64,000 nt of DNA, from NCBI GenBank assembly GCA_032622095.1, contig CP136068.1:14491729-14555728 (forward strand). Reading direction: 5' to 3'. Below, in pieces: positions 27,101-35,715 of this stretch. The notes beneath the pieces were generated by a model. It did no database searches. It was given only the letters and a program-made list of their open reading frames with translations, and was not told where the DNA came from. The position numbers were made by a program, and so were the translations under genes. The stretch comes from Siphonodentalium dalli. Lineage: Eukaryota > Mollusca > Scaphopoda > Gadilida > Siphonodentaliidae. Position 1 is the stretch's first letter. Each line of letters begins with the position of its first letter.

Positions 27101-28645
27101 TGTAATTAATAAGTTCCCCTCACCATGTCGTCTGAATTTACCCTGCAACCCGGCTGTTATATTGAACTTAATGCCTTCATGTGTCGAATGCCATTAAACG
27201 TAATGACACTTGATTTCTTTTTGGAAGTGATGATATTGCTTAAGAGTAATGTGTGTTATGCGACATTGGAAACTAACGGTTCTGTATTTTGGACGCATCC
27301 CTGTTGTTGCCTTCTTTAAGACCCACCGTCCGATTTGACGTCAAATAAAATCCAGAATTTCTCATACCTTACCGAGCAAAACATAAACATACTTGCAATC
27401 ACCATCACTAGCATCACACATGTATCGTGAAAATCCACAAAATAATCCATGTATAATGCACGCGAATCCAAATAAGGAAATGACGCAATATCGTGACTGC
27501 GATCAGCTGCTTATAAACAATTCACTGCGCATGTTGCGAGGAACTAAACAACACTCGACCTACATTTTCTCTGACACAAAGCGTGTTTTGTGAATACTAT
27601 CGCATTCATATCATCATTATATGCTATACCATTAGTATCTTCTTGAGGACATTATCATAACTTGATAAGTGTTATTTCTAAATTATAACCCACAACGAAG
27701 GCCGCCTGTCCCTTTAACTCGTTTAGGACGGGAAACGGATATATCCGTATATCCATAGGAGGTTTTGGTGACCAGATATCGACTTCCAAAAGAGGAACAG
27801 CTAACACATTTTGAATGTTGCGCCAGCCTAGCAAAAATTCAAATGGTCGCCTCTTAACTCGTTTGGGACGTGATTATTTTGGGAAAACATTACTCACAGA
27901 CGAGATTGTTTGCAGAAATGCTCACTTTTATATAATTTTATAGCAATTCATGCGTTTTATTCAATGTTAGTTCAGACCATTTGCCATGGCCGAATTATCA
28001 GGGCCACCAAAATTTCACTAAAGATAAACTCTAAAAATTGCTAGTTATACCAGCAAACCGAGCAAATAATGAATGCCAGCAAACCGAGCAAATAACGGAT
28101 ATATCCGTTTCCCAAAACATTACCTACAGGACGGGAAACGGATATATCCGTTTCCCACTTAATGCACTTGCTATATATCAGCGAATGGATCTTTTACAAT
28201 TAAATGTTTTGCGCATAGTAACATGTATTCAATATAGGCCGATCACTCAGTGAGGGGTCCAGGAAGATGTAACCTATTTTTGGCGTCACGTGGGGGGTTG
28301 CGTGCCGTGATTCGTGACGTCATTGCTCCAAAATGGCGGCGCTCAGTAGCCTAAGCCATTGACGCGTATAGACAAGTTTTCGGTTGACAATCACCATGGC
28401 AGGTGAATATTGACCCACTCAGCGGAAGGAACAAGAAGCGGCGGCAATTTAAGGATATTCATGGATCCTATTTCTTTGGAAAATAATTACGTTTGATTCA
28501 AAATGTCGCATGCAAACATCTCGTATAGCGGAATTACAGCCCCCTAACGCATAATTTTCCGAAAATCGGTTGCCATGTCAACCGGTCGCAATTTGGTGGT
28601 ATCTACCCAAAATATTTGGAAGATTTATAGAACACGAATGATCAC

Positions 28646-28695
<50 letters not shown>

Positions 28696-31600
28696 AGTTG
28701 TCACGAGGAGAATTCTGTCATGACAAATGGTCTGACCAAGCATTAAGTTAACCTTGCTATAAAATGATATAACAGTAAGCATTTTAACGTTAGAAAATGG
28801 GGCTTTAGCGGCCATTTTAAATGGCGCCCTCTGTCGGTGTTGGGTGATTTTCGAGCATGGCTAGTTCCATATGTTGGCAAAATAGTCCTGGATCATTTAA
28901 CTTCGAAATGATTTATATTTGATTCAAAATGTCGCAAACATATCGTCATATAGCGAAATTACAGCCCCCAAACGCATACATTTCCGAAAATAGGTTGCTA
29001 TGGCAACCGGTCGTAATTTGGTGGTATCTACCCAAAAATTCTAGAAGATTTATAGACTACGGATGATTACCCATATAGTATGAGTTGTCCCGCGGAGAAT
29101 TCGGCCATGGCAAATGGTCTGAACTAACATTGAATAAAACGCATGAATTGCTATAAAATTATATAAAAGTGAGCATTTCTGCAAACAATCTCGTCTGTGA
29201 GTAATGTTTTCTCAAAAGAATCACGTCCCAAACGAGTTAAGAGGCGACCATTTGAATTTTTGCTAGGCTGGCGCAACATTCAAAATGTGTTAGTTGTTCC
29301 TCTTTTGGAAGTCGATATCTGGTCACCAAAACCTCCTATCAATGGGCCCATAGGTCGGATCTAATTGTTTTGGTACAGAAAACGTATATAAGGTGGTTGG
29401 TGGTGTCAAATCGACATTGACATGGAGCCTGAATACTGCTTTACATTAACGAATCGTAGTTTAGTTAATGATTCAACATCATAACGATATACCTTAGTTC
29501 CCCTCGCCATGCATGTCGTCTGAAAACCGGCTGTTATCTAGAACCTACTGATGTAATGTGTCGAATGCCTTTAAACGTAATGGCAGTTCATTTCTTTGGA
29601 AGTAATTATATTGCTTAAGAGTAATATTTGTAATGCGACATTGGAAACTGACGGTTGTGTATTATTGTGGATGCATCCCTGTTGTTGCCTTTATTTAAGA
29701 CCCATCGTCCGATTTGACGTCAAACAAAGTCCAGTATTTCTTATACCTTAACAAAGCAAAACATAAACATACTTGTAATCACCGTCACTCGCATCACACA
29801 TGCATCGCGAAAATCCAAAAATCATCCATAAGGCCCGTTCCAAACGACGGATTTTTGTCGACTCGAATCTAATACCAGACCCACAATTGTATTAAATGCG
29901 TCAAAAATGCGACGTTTGAAACAATTAGATCCGTGTCAGACGCATCACAGACGAATCTCCGTCCAATTCAGACGAATCTTCGTCGGTGATGCGTCTGAAA
30001 TCCGTCTTGGTTTCAAACGACGGATTTTTGACGACTCGAATCTAATACATGTGACGAGAATAGCCGAAAGTTGCCGAATAACGAATGCAAATGATATGAT
30101 AATGATATGATAATGATATAATAATGAGGGAGTTCCCCTTATCTGCGGAAATACCCACATGACGTCATTTGTCGCACGCTCTCTTTGTCATAAAGAAAGA
30201 TATATATCTTTTAGCATTGCTTAGGTAACATTGTTCAAATTGTAATTATTATGGTAGTTTGATTCCTCAACGAACATGGCATGCCACTGACTCACATCTT
30301 ATAATGGATATAGTATCAATGATTTATAATGATTCATATATACCGGTATAAGGGATATTGGTTGTAGCAACTGATTTATAATAATTCATATAGACCGATA
30401 TTCCTTATTGTAAGGGATAGGGGTGGAACTCTATGATGTATAATAATTAATATATACCGGTATTACTTATTATAAGGGGTAGGGGTGGTATTACTGATTT
30501 ATAATAATTCATATATACCGGCATTACTTGTTGTGATGGGTATATGGGTGTAACCTCTTATTTATAATAATTCATATATTCCGGTATTACTTATTATAAG
30601 GGGCAGAGTGGTAGCCTATGATTTATAATAATTTATATATACCCGTATTACTTATTATGAGGGGTAGGGATAGTATAGCCTATGATTTATAATATTCATA
30701 GATACCGGTATTCCTTATTATAAAGAATATAGTGTGGTAGCCTATGATTTATAATAATTAATATATACCGGTATTCCTTATTATAAGGGGCAGAGTGGTA
30801 GCCTCAGATTTATAATAATTCATATAAACCGGTATTACTTATTATGAGGGGTATGGATAGTAGCCTATGAATTATAATAATTCATATATACCGGTATTCT
30901 TTATTATAAAGGATATAGGGTGATAGCCTATGATTTATAATAATTAATATATTCCGGTATTCCTTATTATAAGGGGCAGAGTGGTAGCCTCAGATTTATA
31001 ATAATTCATATAAACCGGTATTACTTATTATGAGGGGTATGGATAGTAGCCTATTAATTATAATAATTCATATATACCGGTATTCCTTATTATAAAGGAT
31101 ATAGGGTGGTAGCCTATGATTTATAATAATTAATATATTCCGGTGTTCCTTATTATAAGAGGTAGGGGGTGGTAGTCTCTGATTTATAATAATTCTTGTA
31201 TACTGGTATTTACATGCATGGTATACACATATATAGATGGCAATTGGTTGCACGATATAACATTTATTTGTAGCGCCTATTATAGTATATTAAATATCTG
31301 TATGCACTATATACATCCTCATATACAAGAGCACATATATTCGCGCTGCAGTCTCGCATATATATATATACATAATTTATACTGTATTTTAGTATATTTA
31401 TGTATAACATACCGGTATATATAGGCCTCTATATCTACGCGTGACCAATTTTTTACGGTAACCGGGAATCCACCTTTAAATAAATCGACCGATATATTAG
31501 ATTCGACGCGACAAAGATGCGTCCGTCTGTAACAAAATCGACCGCAGACGCATCACCGACGGATTTAATACAATTAGATTCGAGTCGACAAAAATCCGTC

Positions 31601-34013
31601 GTTTGGAACGGCCCTAAGTAATACTTCGAAAACGATCACAAAAACACATAATTGAAAAACACTCTTTATTATACATCGCTTTTTGGCGAATGCAGCTTGG
31701 ACACTCTTTATAAGAGGCGACCATTTGATTTTTTGCTAGGCTGACACAACATTCATAATGTGTTAGCAGTTCCTCTTTTGGAAGTCGATGTCTGGTCACC
31801 ATGCAAACCCTCCTATCAATGGGCCCATAGGTCTGATCTAATTGTTTTTGGTATAGAAAATGCACGTAAGGTGCTTGGTGGTGTCAAATCGGACAGGGCA
31901 TCTAAATTCAAGGAGATCAAATGAATTGCGCCGACCGCTGATTGACGGTTGGCGATTATCGCAATACGATAGGGGAACACTCAGACGTTCGTATTCAGAT
32001 TTCACCAATTTTTGTACCTAGCTTGCCTGGCCGAAGTTTCACTGGAAAATGGCTAATTTGATTCTATTTGTCGTTATATATATATATTTATCACCCCATT
32101 TCTTATTCATTTTCATAAAAATAAAATAAAACAAGCCGAAGATGATATGTTTAAACTGTTTTAAGCATGAAATTGGCGATAAGTTGTTATCAGAGTACGT
32201 TATACTTGTGATAGTTACTTTACGCACACGGTGTTCCCCTGTCGCATTGCGATAATGGCCAACCCTCATTGACGTCATGCATAACATAGTCGTAAAAGCG
32301 AAGTATTTTATCCCAAAGGGTTAACTAGATGCGTGAATTTAAACTTAAATTTAAATACAAACGCAAACAAGTTTGATAGCGAGATCTACACCATAACGCA
32401 TGACATTTCAGATAAGTAAGCTACAGTACACTGATATTGCGAAGTACTTAGATGGAATAAACGTTAGCTTGCGAATTAATTGGGCGCAAGAATCGTGGGA
32501 ACTATATTTTTGCCGGAATGGATGCGCGAAGCGGTTTTGTTAACTTTCTTTCCAATAAATTGACAGGTGAAGCCAGTCGCTAATTTTGAAAACACTCCCT
32601 CCCCTTTTTGTTTGTTTTGGAATAAACACTCGAGTGGTGTCTTTGCCTGTTTGGCCTACATCTACACGTATATCCGGTTATTGTGCCTAAAAGAATGTCA
32701 CTCACATGTTTGTATTTGTTACTACATTTATTGTTTCGGCTTCTTATTAATAATTATGTTTTTTTTCTAAACAGGTAGCTAATTCCAGTTGTTGTCTTTC
32801 ACTCTAACCGCTGCTATGTACCATTTTGCGTGATGTGGTTTAAGTATAATTGCGTTTCTCTTCGACAGTTGAATGGCATAAACACACAAGGTGAAAACAT
32901 CGCAGATAACGGCGGATTGAAGGAGAGTTTCAGGGTACGTGTATACCGGTACTCTACTGTAGCCAATAAAGATTTGCATTGTTGACGTTTATTTCTAGGT
33001 TTACTCCTACCCTCCAAGAGCACACATATGTGGGGTTGCAATGAATTACAATTAGTTACCATTGCAGCCTTCACTGTTACAATGGTGTACATATTTTCCA
33101 TAGACATCAGTGCGGGAAGCTGATACTATACTGTCTTCAGTATAATGCGCATGTCCTGAATTTTCTGGAAATCTGAAAGATTGATGTTTGGGGTAAAGTG
33201 TTATTAAAAAAAAGAAGACATTAATGTATTGAATCAGTCTATAAATATTAAACTAAAATATGCTACATTTGACACCATGCCACAAAATAAATCTACACAC
33301 CAAAGGGTTAAATTCTGTATCAATGGTTATGTTACGTATGGGAGTTTATAGAGGAGATGTATATTTTATTTTTTTGCAATGTATCTTGTAATATATAAAT
33401 AACTTGATACGGCTATTGACCAACCAGAGCCCGGTGACTCTATTCTATAATTCCCCGTATGCGTTTGGGGGATCTCTGACCCATATTTGAATAACTAAAA
33501 TATAAAGCAGACGTAACGTATAGTTGTTTCCTCGATATTGAATACAAAAAAACAAATCCTCCACAATTAGAATATTGCCACCTTATACGTGCAGTACCAA
33601 TCAGAACAGGTGGTATATTGAGGCGCGCCTTGATACCGCGATATAGAGCGCGCCATTTGCGATGAACACACATGTAGAGCCTTTTAACAGTCGTTCAAAC
33701 ACACTGAAACCACAAGCCGATTTTACGATTTTTATCAAGATCAATATATCGCAATATAATATGTCGCATGAGATATAGCAATAGTAAGCTCGAAATATCG
33801 AAACAGTGTCGCAAGCTCGCCTATAATCATTCCACTTACGATATAGGCGGGATGTTGGACGCGATTAATGTAATTAATATACCAATTCTGAATTGTACTG
33901 TATTGCATTGCCAGGCTTATCGAAATCTAATTGAACGAAGAGGGAGTGAAGAACCCACGCTTCCTGGTCTCGGATATACCAACAACCAGCTGTTCTTTGT
34001 CAACTTAGCCCAG
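6070..34013 (+). CDS. M13 family zinc metallopeptidase gene (neprilysin/ECE-like), partial, 10 exons
   Basis: Joined exons give 297 consecutive residues without a stop. The order is N-lobe helix exons, VNAQYS (residues 147-152), [10 protein letters not shown] (160-169), [12 protein letters not shown] (186-197), GENIADNGG (250-258), and NNQLFF near 290. HEITH supplies two zinc-ligand histidines and the catalytic glutamate. Glu251 is the third zinc ligand and Asp255 its partner. In known M13 enzymes this is the ectodomain of a type II membrane or secreted peptidase that cleaves small peptides. Family members run about 700-770 residues, so the cytoplasmic tail, membrane anchor, N-terminal half, and the C-terminal part with the WC, HSP and CxxW elements are missing here. 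Splice phases agree across all nine junctions. NxS/T sequons occur at residues 106 and 240. I cannot tell neprilysin-like from ECE-like without a tree. The introns total over 27 kb and are mostly mobile DNA. Confidence 0.95.
6826..8040 (+). repeat. Tandem repeat core of the Helitron-like element
   Basis: Eight or nine units of about 135-150 bp. Each contains 'cgccgatt(g/t)ccaccaaa', then 'at(g/a)atatgaggaatctaat', then 'gtcagggatg' with G-rich runs. Two unit types roughly alternate. A second head-like segment with 'ctgtctgtctgtctttttgt' follows at 8048. Small frames here follow the repeat and are not genes. Confidence 0.85.
9465..9503 (+). other. Helitron 3' terminal hairpin and CTAG end
   Basis: The arms around 'gcaac' pair (ttaacctgg with ccgggtaa, allowing a G-T pair and one mismatch), followed by 'ccctg' and CTAG|T. 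A hairpin a few bases before CTRR is the rolling-circle termination signal of Helitrons. Confidence 0.7.
9504..10392. other. Intron sequence without recognisable feature
   Basis: Remainder of the intron between M13 exons a and b. It holds no open frame with family motifs and no clear repeat. The minus-strand frame at 10204-10503 is the antisense shadow of exon b. Confidence 0.5.
10393..10491 (+). CDS. M13 peptidase exon b (residues 44-76)
   Basis: The acceptor is 'tctaattgcataag' and the donor gtatat. The exon reads [20 protein letters not shown] followed by [11 protein letters not shown]. This matches the family segment with a conserved helix and the (D/W)WMDxxTxxxAxxK signature. It is 33 codons, phase 0 at both ends. 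The acceptor tract is weak in pyrimidines, but the ungapped family match across both junctions supports it. Confidence 0.92.
11359..11442 (+). CDS. M13 peptidase exon c (residues 77-104)
   Basis: The acceptor is 'aatatttctcag' and the donor gtgagt. It encodes 28 codons, [15 protein letters not shown] then [13 protein letters not shown]. This continues the family pattern AxxIxxxIGYPD...LxxxY. Phase 0 at both ends. A longer frame overlapping it (11087-11410) is in another frame and is not the gene. Confidence 0.93.
11443..13086. other. Intron 3; no recognised element
   Basis: Contains a 129-codon minus-strand frame (12342-12731) and overlapping plus-strand frames (12599-12844, 12854-13045) with no motifs I can place. 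They may be remnants of an old mobile-element gene, but I cannot support that. Confidence 0.4.
13087..13190 (+). CDS. M13 peptidase exon d (residues 105-139)
   Basis: The acceptor is 'aatttctttccag' and the donor gtaagt. It reads [20 protein letters not shown] then [14 protein letters not shown], corresponding to the Y...DxYFxNxxxxxxxxxxxxxxxLRxxxDK segment of M13 enzymes. Asn106 is in an N-Y-S sequon. It ends two bases into a Thr codon that the next exon completes. Confidence 0.95.
13722..14939 (+). pseudogene. Degenerate non-LTR retrotransposon reverse transcriptase fragment in intron 4
   Basis: The frame contains [11 protein letters not shown], then YLENRQQRV, then TGVPQG-stop-ILGPLL and INDIVDG, then FVDNTSLYG. 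These match the fingers, VPQGSxLGPLLF and FADDTxL motifs of Jockey/CR1/RTE-type reverse transcriptases. It has in-frame stops at 13869 and 13977 and a frame excursion at about 14270-14400 where [16 protein letters not shown] appears in another frame. The active-site FADD is changed to FVDN. The C-terminal part ends with CICG...EH(F)...C, a zinc-knuckle-like tail common in these elements. An A-rich stretch follows near 15025. It is inactive; 5' end and endonuclease are missing. Confidence 0.9.
15100..17050. other. Intron 4 sequence without recognisable feature
   Basis: AT-rich; no exon joins in phase between M13 exons d and e, and the family alignment leaves no missing residues. Short inverted motifs near 16520-16570 ('gataaattttg' with 'atttatcaaaat') are minor. 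Confidence 0.5.
17050..17975. repeat. Long imperfect inverted repeat (foldback)
   Basis: Left arm about 17060-17380 pairs with right arm about 17640-17970. Matching pieces include 'aaactgac(t/g)ccaaatttgaa', 'ggggtaggg', 'aaaatgccattttggga' and 'cactgtg(t/a)', with scattered mismatches. The loop is about 250 bp. This has the shape of a decayed foldback transposon. If transcribed with the host intron it would form a long hairpin. Confidence 0.7.
19565..19985. repeat. 138-bp tandem repeat, about three units
   Basis: Units starting 'cgaccgatcc' at 19565, 19703 and 19841, plus a partial fourth. Each contains 'tactttgatcc(c/g)gg(g)aacaata', 'gggtccaatttcacgtgc' and 'cgctcatataggcatgtttc'. 138 is a multiple of three, so a 137-codon frame (19455-19868) reads through with an internally repeated peptide. 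I treat that frame as a by-product. Confidence 0.9.
20329..20604. repeat. Diverged tandem duplication, about 150 bp
   Basis: 'cagttacaaatatta' to 'caacaagcagtaaca' (20329-20456) is repeated with substitutions at 20480-20604. Shared blocks are 'gacttgaatcctattgatt', 'atttgtaggaatgc' and 'agctattaa'. Confidence 0.85.
22585..22745. repeat. Hairpin-forming repeat with a perfect 21-bp stem
   Basis: 22637-22657 is the exact reverse complement of 22672-22692 with a 14-base loop. Imperfect pairing continues outward for roughly 50 further bases on each side. It could be a small foldback MITE or a small-RNA precursor; the sequence does not decide. Confidence 0.75.
22866..23379 (-). other. Two overlapping unidentified minus-strand frames
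   Basis: Frames at 23164-23379 (71 codons) and 22866-23186 (106 codons) overlap by 23 bases in different phases, so one indel would join them. The stretch near 23240-23340 is richer in G+C than its surroundings. I recognise no family. It may be a broken mobile-element gene or chance. Confidence 0.2.
23752..23810 (+). CDS. M13 peptidase exon e (residues 139-158), substrate-binding segment
   Basis: The acceptor is 'aaatattccag' and the donor gtgagt. The first base completes a Thr codon begun in exon d, then [19 protein letters not shown] follows. VNAxYS is the conserved strand whose Asn-Ala pair contacts substrate backbone in neprilysin. One base carries over to the next exon. Confidence 0.95.
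24085..24564. mobile_element. Foldback MITE flanked by TTAA (piggyBac-like), intron 5
   Basis: Ends AGGTACTCAACCCG and its reverse complement lie directly inside TTAA at 24081-24084 and 24565-24568. Inverted similarity extends inward for well over 100 bases, including a near-match of 'aatatttgattcgagtcgag'. TTAA duplication is the hallmark of piggyBac-type insertion, although the terminal bases are not the usual CCC. A 5' copy is at 38326 next to the assembly gap, also preceded by TTAA. The 107-codon frame over it is not a gene. Confidence 0.75.
24667..24764. repeat. 32-bp minisatellite, three units
   Basis: The unit 'catgcagcactatatattta' followed by 'tgtgggcgtggc' is repeated three times with one substitution. 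It abuts the Helitron 3' fragment. Confidence 0.95.
24765..24915 (+). mobile_element. Helitron-like 3' end fragment
   Basis: Matches 9052-9190 in the full-length element ('atatagcaccatgaacagag', 'atgatagccaggtgtcctc', 'aacccactagattgattga') and ends 'accctgCTAG|T', as the full element does. The 5' part is missing, or is replaced by the adjacent minisatellite. It is shorter than the 9-kb copy and lacks the terminal hairpin seen there. Confidence 0.75.
25070..25121 (+). CDS. M13 peptidase exon f (residues 159-176)
   Basis: The acceptor is 'catacccacag' and the donor gtgagt. It encodes [16 protein letters not shown], a near-perfect match to the conserved [10 protein letters not shown] block of M13 enzymes. 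The flanking Arg and Leu codons are split with the neighbouring exons. Confidence 0.97.
25884..25951 (+). CDS. M13 peptidase exon g (residues 176-199), HEXXH active site
   Basis: The acceptor is 'ccacaacag' and the donor gtgagt. It encodes [19 protein letters not shown] then DDR. HEITH (189-193) gives two zinc-ligand histidines and the catalytic base Glu190. NYGGIG and HGFDD are family signatures. All catalytic residues in this exon are intact, so nothing suggests a dead enzyme. Confidence 0.98.
26477..26607 (+). CDS. M13 peptidase exon h (residues 199-242)
   Basis: The acceptor is 'ttactttcag' and the donor gtatta. It completes the Gly of DDRG, then reads [35 protein letters not shown], and a tail FVEDVNMT. 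KDGxxxxWW, the F...C helix with Cys226, and QYG are conserved. A sequon lies at Asn240. The frame remains open beyond the donor but family similarity stops there. Confidence 0.96.
27013..27455. repeat. Direct duplication partner 1 (matches 29412-29830)
   Basis: About 430 bp starting 'catcgacattgg', with 'gcctgaatattgc', 'gaatcgtagtttagttaa', 'gtgtcgaatgcc', 'ccgtccgatttgacgtcaa' and 'aaacataaacatacttg', repeated 2.4 kb downstream in the same orientation. A 64-codon frame here is not conserved in the partner. Confidence 0.85.
27755..29339. mobile_element. Palindromic element with 242-bp near-identical arms
   Basis: 27755-27996 and 29098-29339 are reverse complements with only a few mismatches. 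The 1.1-kb interior contains two direct copies of a roughly 420-bp unit ('ttgattcaaaatgtcgca', 'attacagcccc', 'caaccggtcg', 'ggtggtatctacccaaaa') and 'gggaaacggatatatccg' motifs. Relatives of the arm and unit occur at 31700-31890 and 50104-50720, so this is a dispersed family. No coding content. Confidence 0.85.
28648..28691. repeat. (TA)n microsatellite
   Basis: Uninterrupted TA dinucleotides inside the palindromic element, at the position where the sister unit has 'atatagtatgag'. Confidence 0.97.
29412..29830. repeat. Direct duplication partner 2 (matches 27013-27455)
   Basis: Diverged copy with small indels. It ends exactly where the Harbinger-like element begins, so that insertion postdates the duplication. 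Confidence 0.85.
29832..31614. mobile_element. PIF/Harbinger-like non-autonomous element, 1.8 kb, in intron 8
   Basis: Terminal inverted repeats of about 42 bp (GGCCCGTTCCAAACGACGG at left, with one mismatch at right), flanked on both sides by TAA, the 3-bp target type of PIF/Harbinger. Internal near-copies of the terminus occur at about 30007-30050 and 31499-31565. The centre is a minisatellite. No transposase or Myb-like gene is present. Confidence 0.8.
30296..31215. repeat. 61-bp minisatellite core of the Harbinger-like element
   Basis: About 15 imperfect units of 'gatttataataattcatata' followed by 'taccggtattacttattata' and a G-rich 'aggggtagggtggtagccta'. Higher-order similarity exists: 30780-30960 resembles 30964-31140. 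Confidence 0.9.
31700..31895. repeat. Fragment of the palindromic element arm
   Basis: 'aagaggcgaccatttga', 'tttgctaggctg', 'cctcttttggaagtcgat' and 'caatgggcccatagg' match 29240-29411 in order and orientation. Diverged; only one arm is present. Confidence 0.85.
31900..32868. other. End of intron 8, no recognised feature
   Basis: No element ends or conserved frames seen between the arm fragment and M13 exon i. Confidence 0.5.
32869..32934 (+). CDS. M13 peptidase exon i (residues 243-264), third zinc ligand
   Basis: The acceptor is 'cttcgacag' and the donor gtacgt. It encodes [16 protein letters not shown] then [15 protein letters not shown] carries the third zinc ligand (Glu251) and the Asp255 that orients a zinc histidine in M13 enzymes. 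22 codons, phase 0 at both ends. Confidence 0.98.
33915..34013 (+). CDS. M13 peptidase exon j (residues 265-297), last exon found
   Basis: The acceptor is 'gcattgccag' and the donor gttagt. It encodes [20 protein letters not shown] then [20 protein letters not shown] and NNQLFFxxxAQ are conserved. The next family residues (V/I)WC and the HSP histidine exon should follow in phase 0, but I found none before the gap at 38503. Confidence 0.97.
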
Positions 34014-34820
34014 GTTAGTTCGCCATGTGCATGTACATGTATGCTTACTTGGTTATCGATTATTTAAACTCGTGCGTATATAGTTAACAATCCTGCACAT
34101 CCTGTTGTTATGATAGACATTAAAGTGCTACACCTTCCTTATTATACGAGCGAAACATCACAACGTACAATTCACGTTTTAACTCGGGTTCGAGCAGCAT
34201 CGATCAATGGAGGGATTCAAACATCCAGTTGGCTTCAGTCATACATGTATATGTTTGTTAGGGTTATTGACCTGTTGGAAGAAGCTTTGTTCCATATATT
34301 TAGCATTCTTTCGCAATTATCAACCGTTTGAATTGAATATATTTTGGTATATCGATAGACCAATATGAGTGAAAGGATATTTGTTGTACTGTCCGTTGGG
34401 TGCTGATAAAGCTATATATTGAGTACTTGTGGAACTTTACATACTTTTATTCCCCAAAAACCGAAATTCCAACTGGATGAGAGATGTACATCAATTTGTT
34501 GACAGAGTTAGTATAACACAACAGTTCAAACGCCTAGATTCTGGAACATAAACATCGAATTTATCAAATGTATACCAAGTGCATATATTACGAGACATAC
34601 GTTTCTCGACTGTAGGTGCACAATATACTAAACTGATTCTGATACCAAAACAACATTGATGTTCTTCCGTAATAGCTTGTGTGTCGAATTTGGAAAATTG
34701 ACGATTATCTATACTGAAGCCGAAAACTTGACACTTCTAAATAGCCAGAATAGACTAGTGTCTTATCTGATTAACAATATTGAACATTGAAGCGATAATT
34801 AAACTCTTAAAACAATAGGT

Positions 34821-35043
34821 ACTCTGGAGTACCTACATAGGTACTAAGCTTTCTCTGGAGTACCTATATATTAAGGTATTCTGGAGTACCTATATATATG
34901 TTCTCTGGAGTACCTATTTTTAGGTTCTCGGGAGTACCTATATATTTAGGTTCTCCGAAGTACCTATATATTTAGGTTATCTGGAGTACCTATATATTTA
35001 GGTTCTCTGGAGTACCTATATTTAGGTTCTGTGGAGTACCTAT
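34821..35043. repeat. About 26-bp minisatellite (ggagtacctatatatttagg)
   Basis: Nine or so units of 'ggttctctggagtaccta' plus 'tatatttag', with variants. Related 'aagtacc' and 'ggtactctgaag' pieces recur at 35165-35225, including a perfect 22-bp palindrome at 35202-35223. Confidence 0.9.
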
Positions 35044-35362
35044 TCGGGCATTATGCATATAATACCCACCCCGTCTGTATGTCACCGATGTCATGACGCA
35101 CACGATATGAAGTGCCAAGAAATACACGCACACACGCTTTCTTGACACGCCTATTATATTATACGAAGTACCATATATCAAGACAGGTACTCTGAAGTAT
35201 TTAGGTACTATGCATAGTACCTAGCAATTTGGTATTTCAGAGAACCAAACAGGTATTATGTGGAGAACCTGCCCAGATACCAAGCACTCGAAATTACGAA
35301 AAATGGCCGACGGCAAATTTAACAATGTGGCATGTTAGATTCCAAATGATGCTACGGCGGTT

Positions 35363-35522
35363 AAACATCGAATTAAGTACAAAACCACGATCGAGGTTCT
35401 TCGAGATTATGTTATCAGTTACATGGACTCCCTTGCATAGTGCAAAATGAAATAATCCGAATATACATGTATTACTTTTATTAGTATAGAACCTTGATCG
35501 TGTTTTGTACTTAATTCAAAGT
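35363..35522. repeat. Inverted repeat (small foldback)
   Basis: 35363-35399 ('gaattaagtacaaaac', 'cgatcgaggttct') pairs with 35488-35522 ('agaaccttgatcgtg', 'ttttgtacttaattc'). Probably a small MITE-like foldback. Confidence 0.7.
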
Positions 35523-35715
35523 TTAATATCTCGATTTCAGGATTTCTCTGAACAGTTCCCTGCATGTGGAGTAAAATTGGTCTGAATGTCTAAAATAATC
35601 GGCCAAATTTCTTAATTTGTGTGCAATAATATTCAAGTAAACATAAATCAAACATCTTAAACAGGAATGAAACACCAATCGATCTATAATAACCAGATAA
35701 ATAAAAAACTACCAT

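Noticed and set aside
27125-27319. 64-codon frame in the direct duplication
   Set aside because: The partner copy at 29412-29830 has indels that break it, so it is not maintained.
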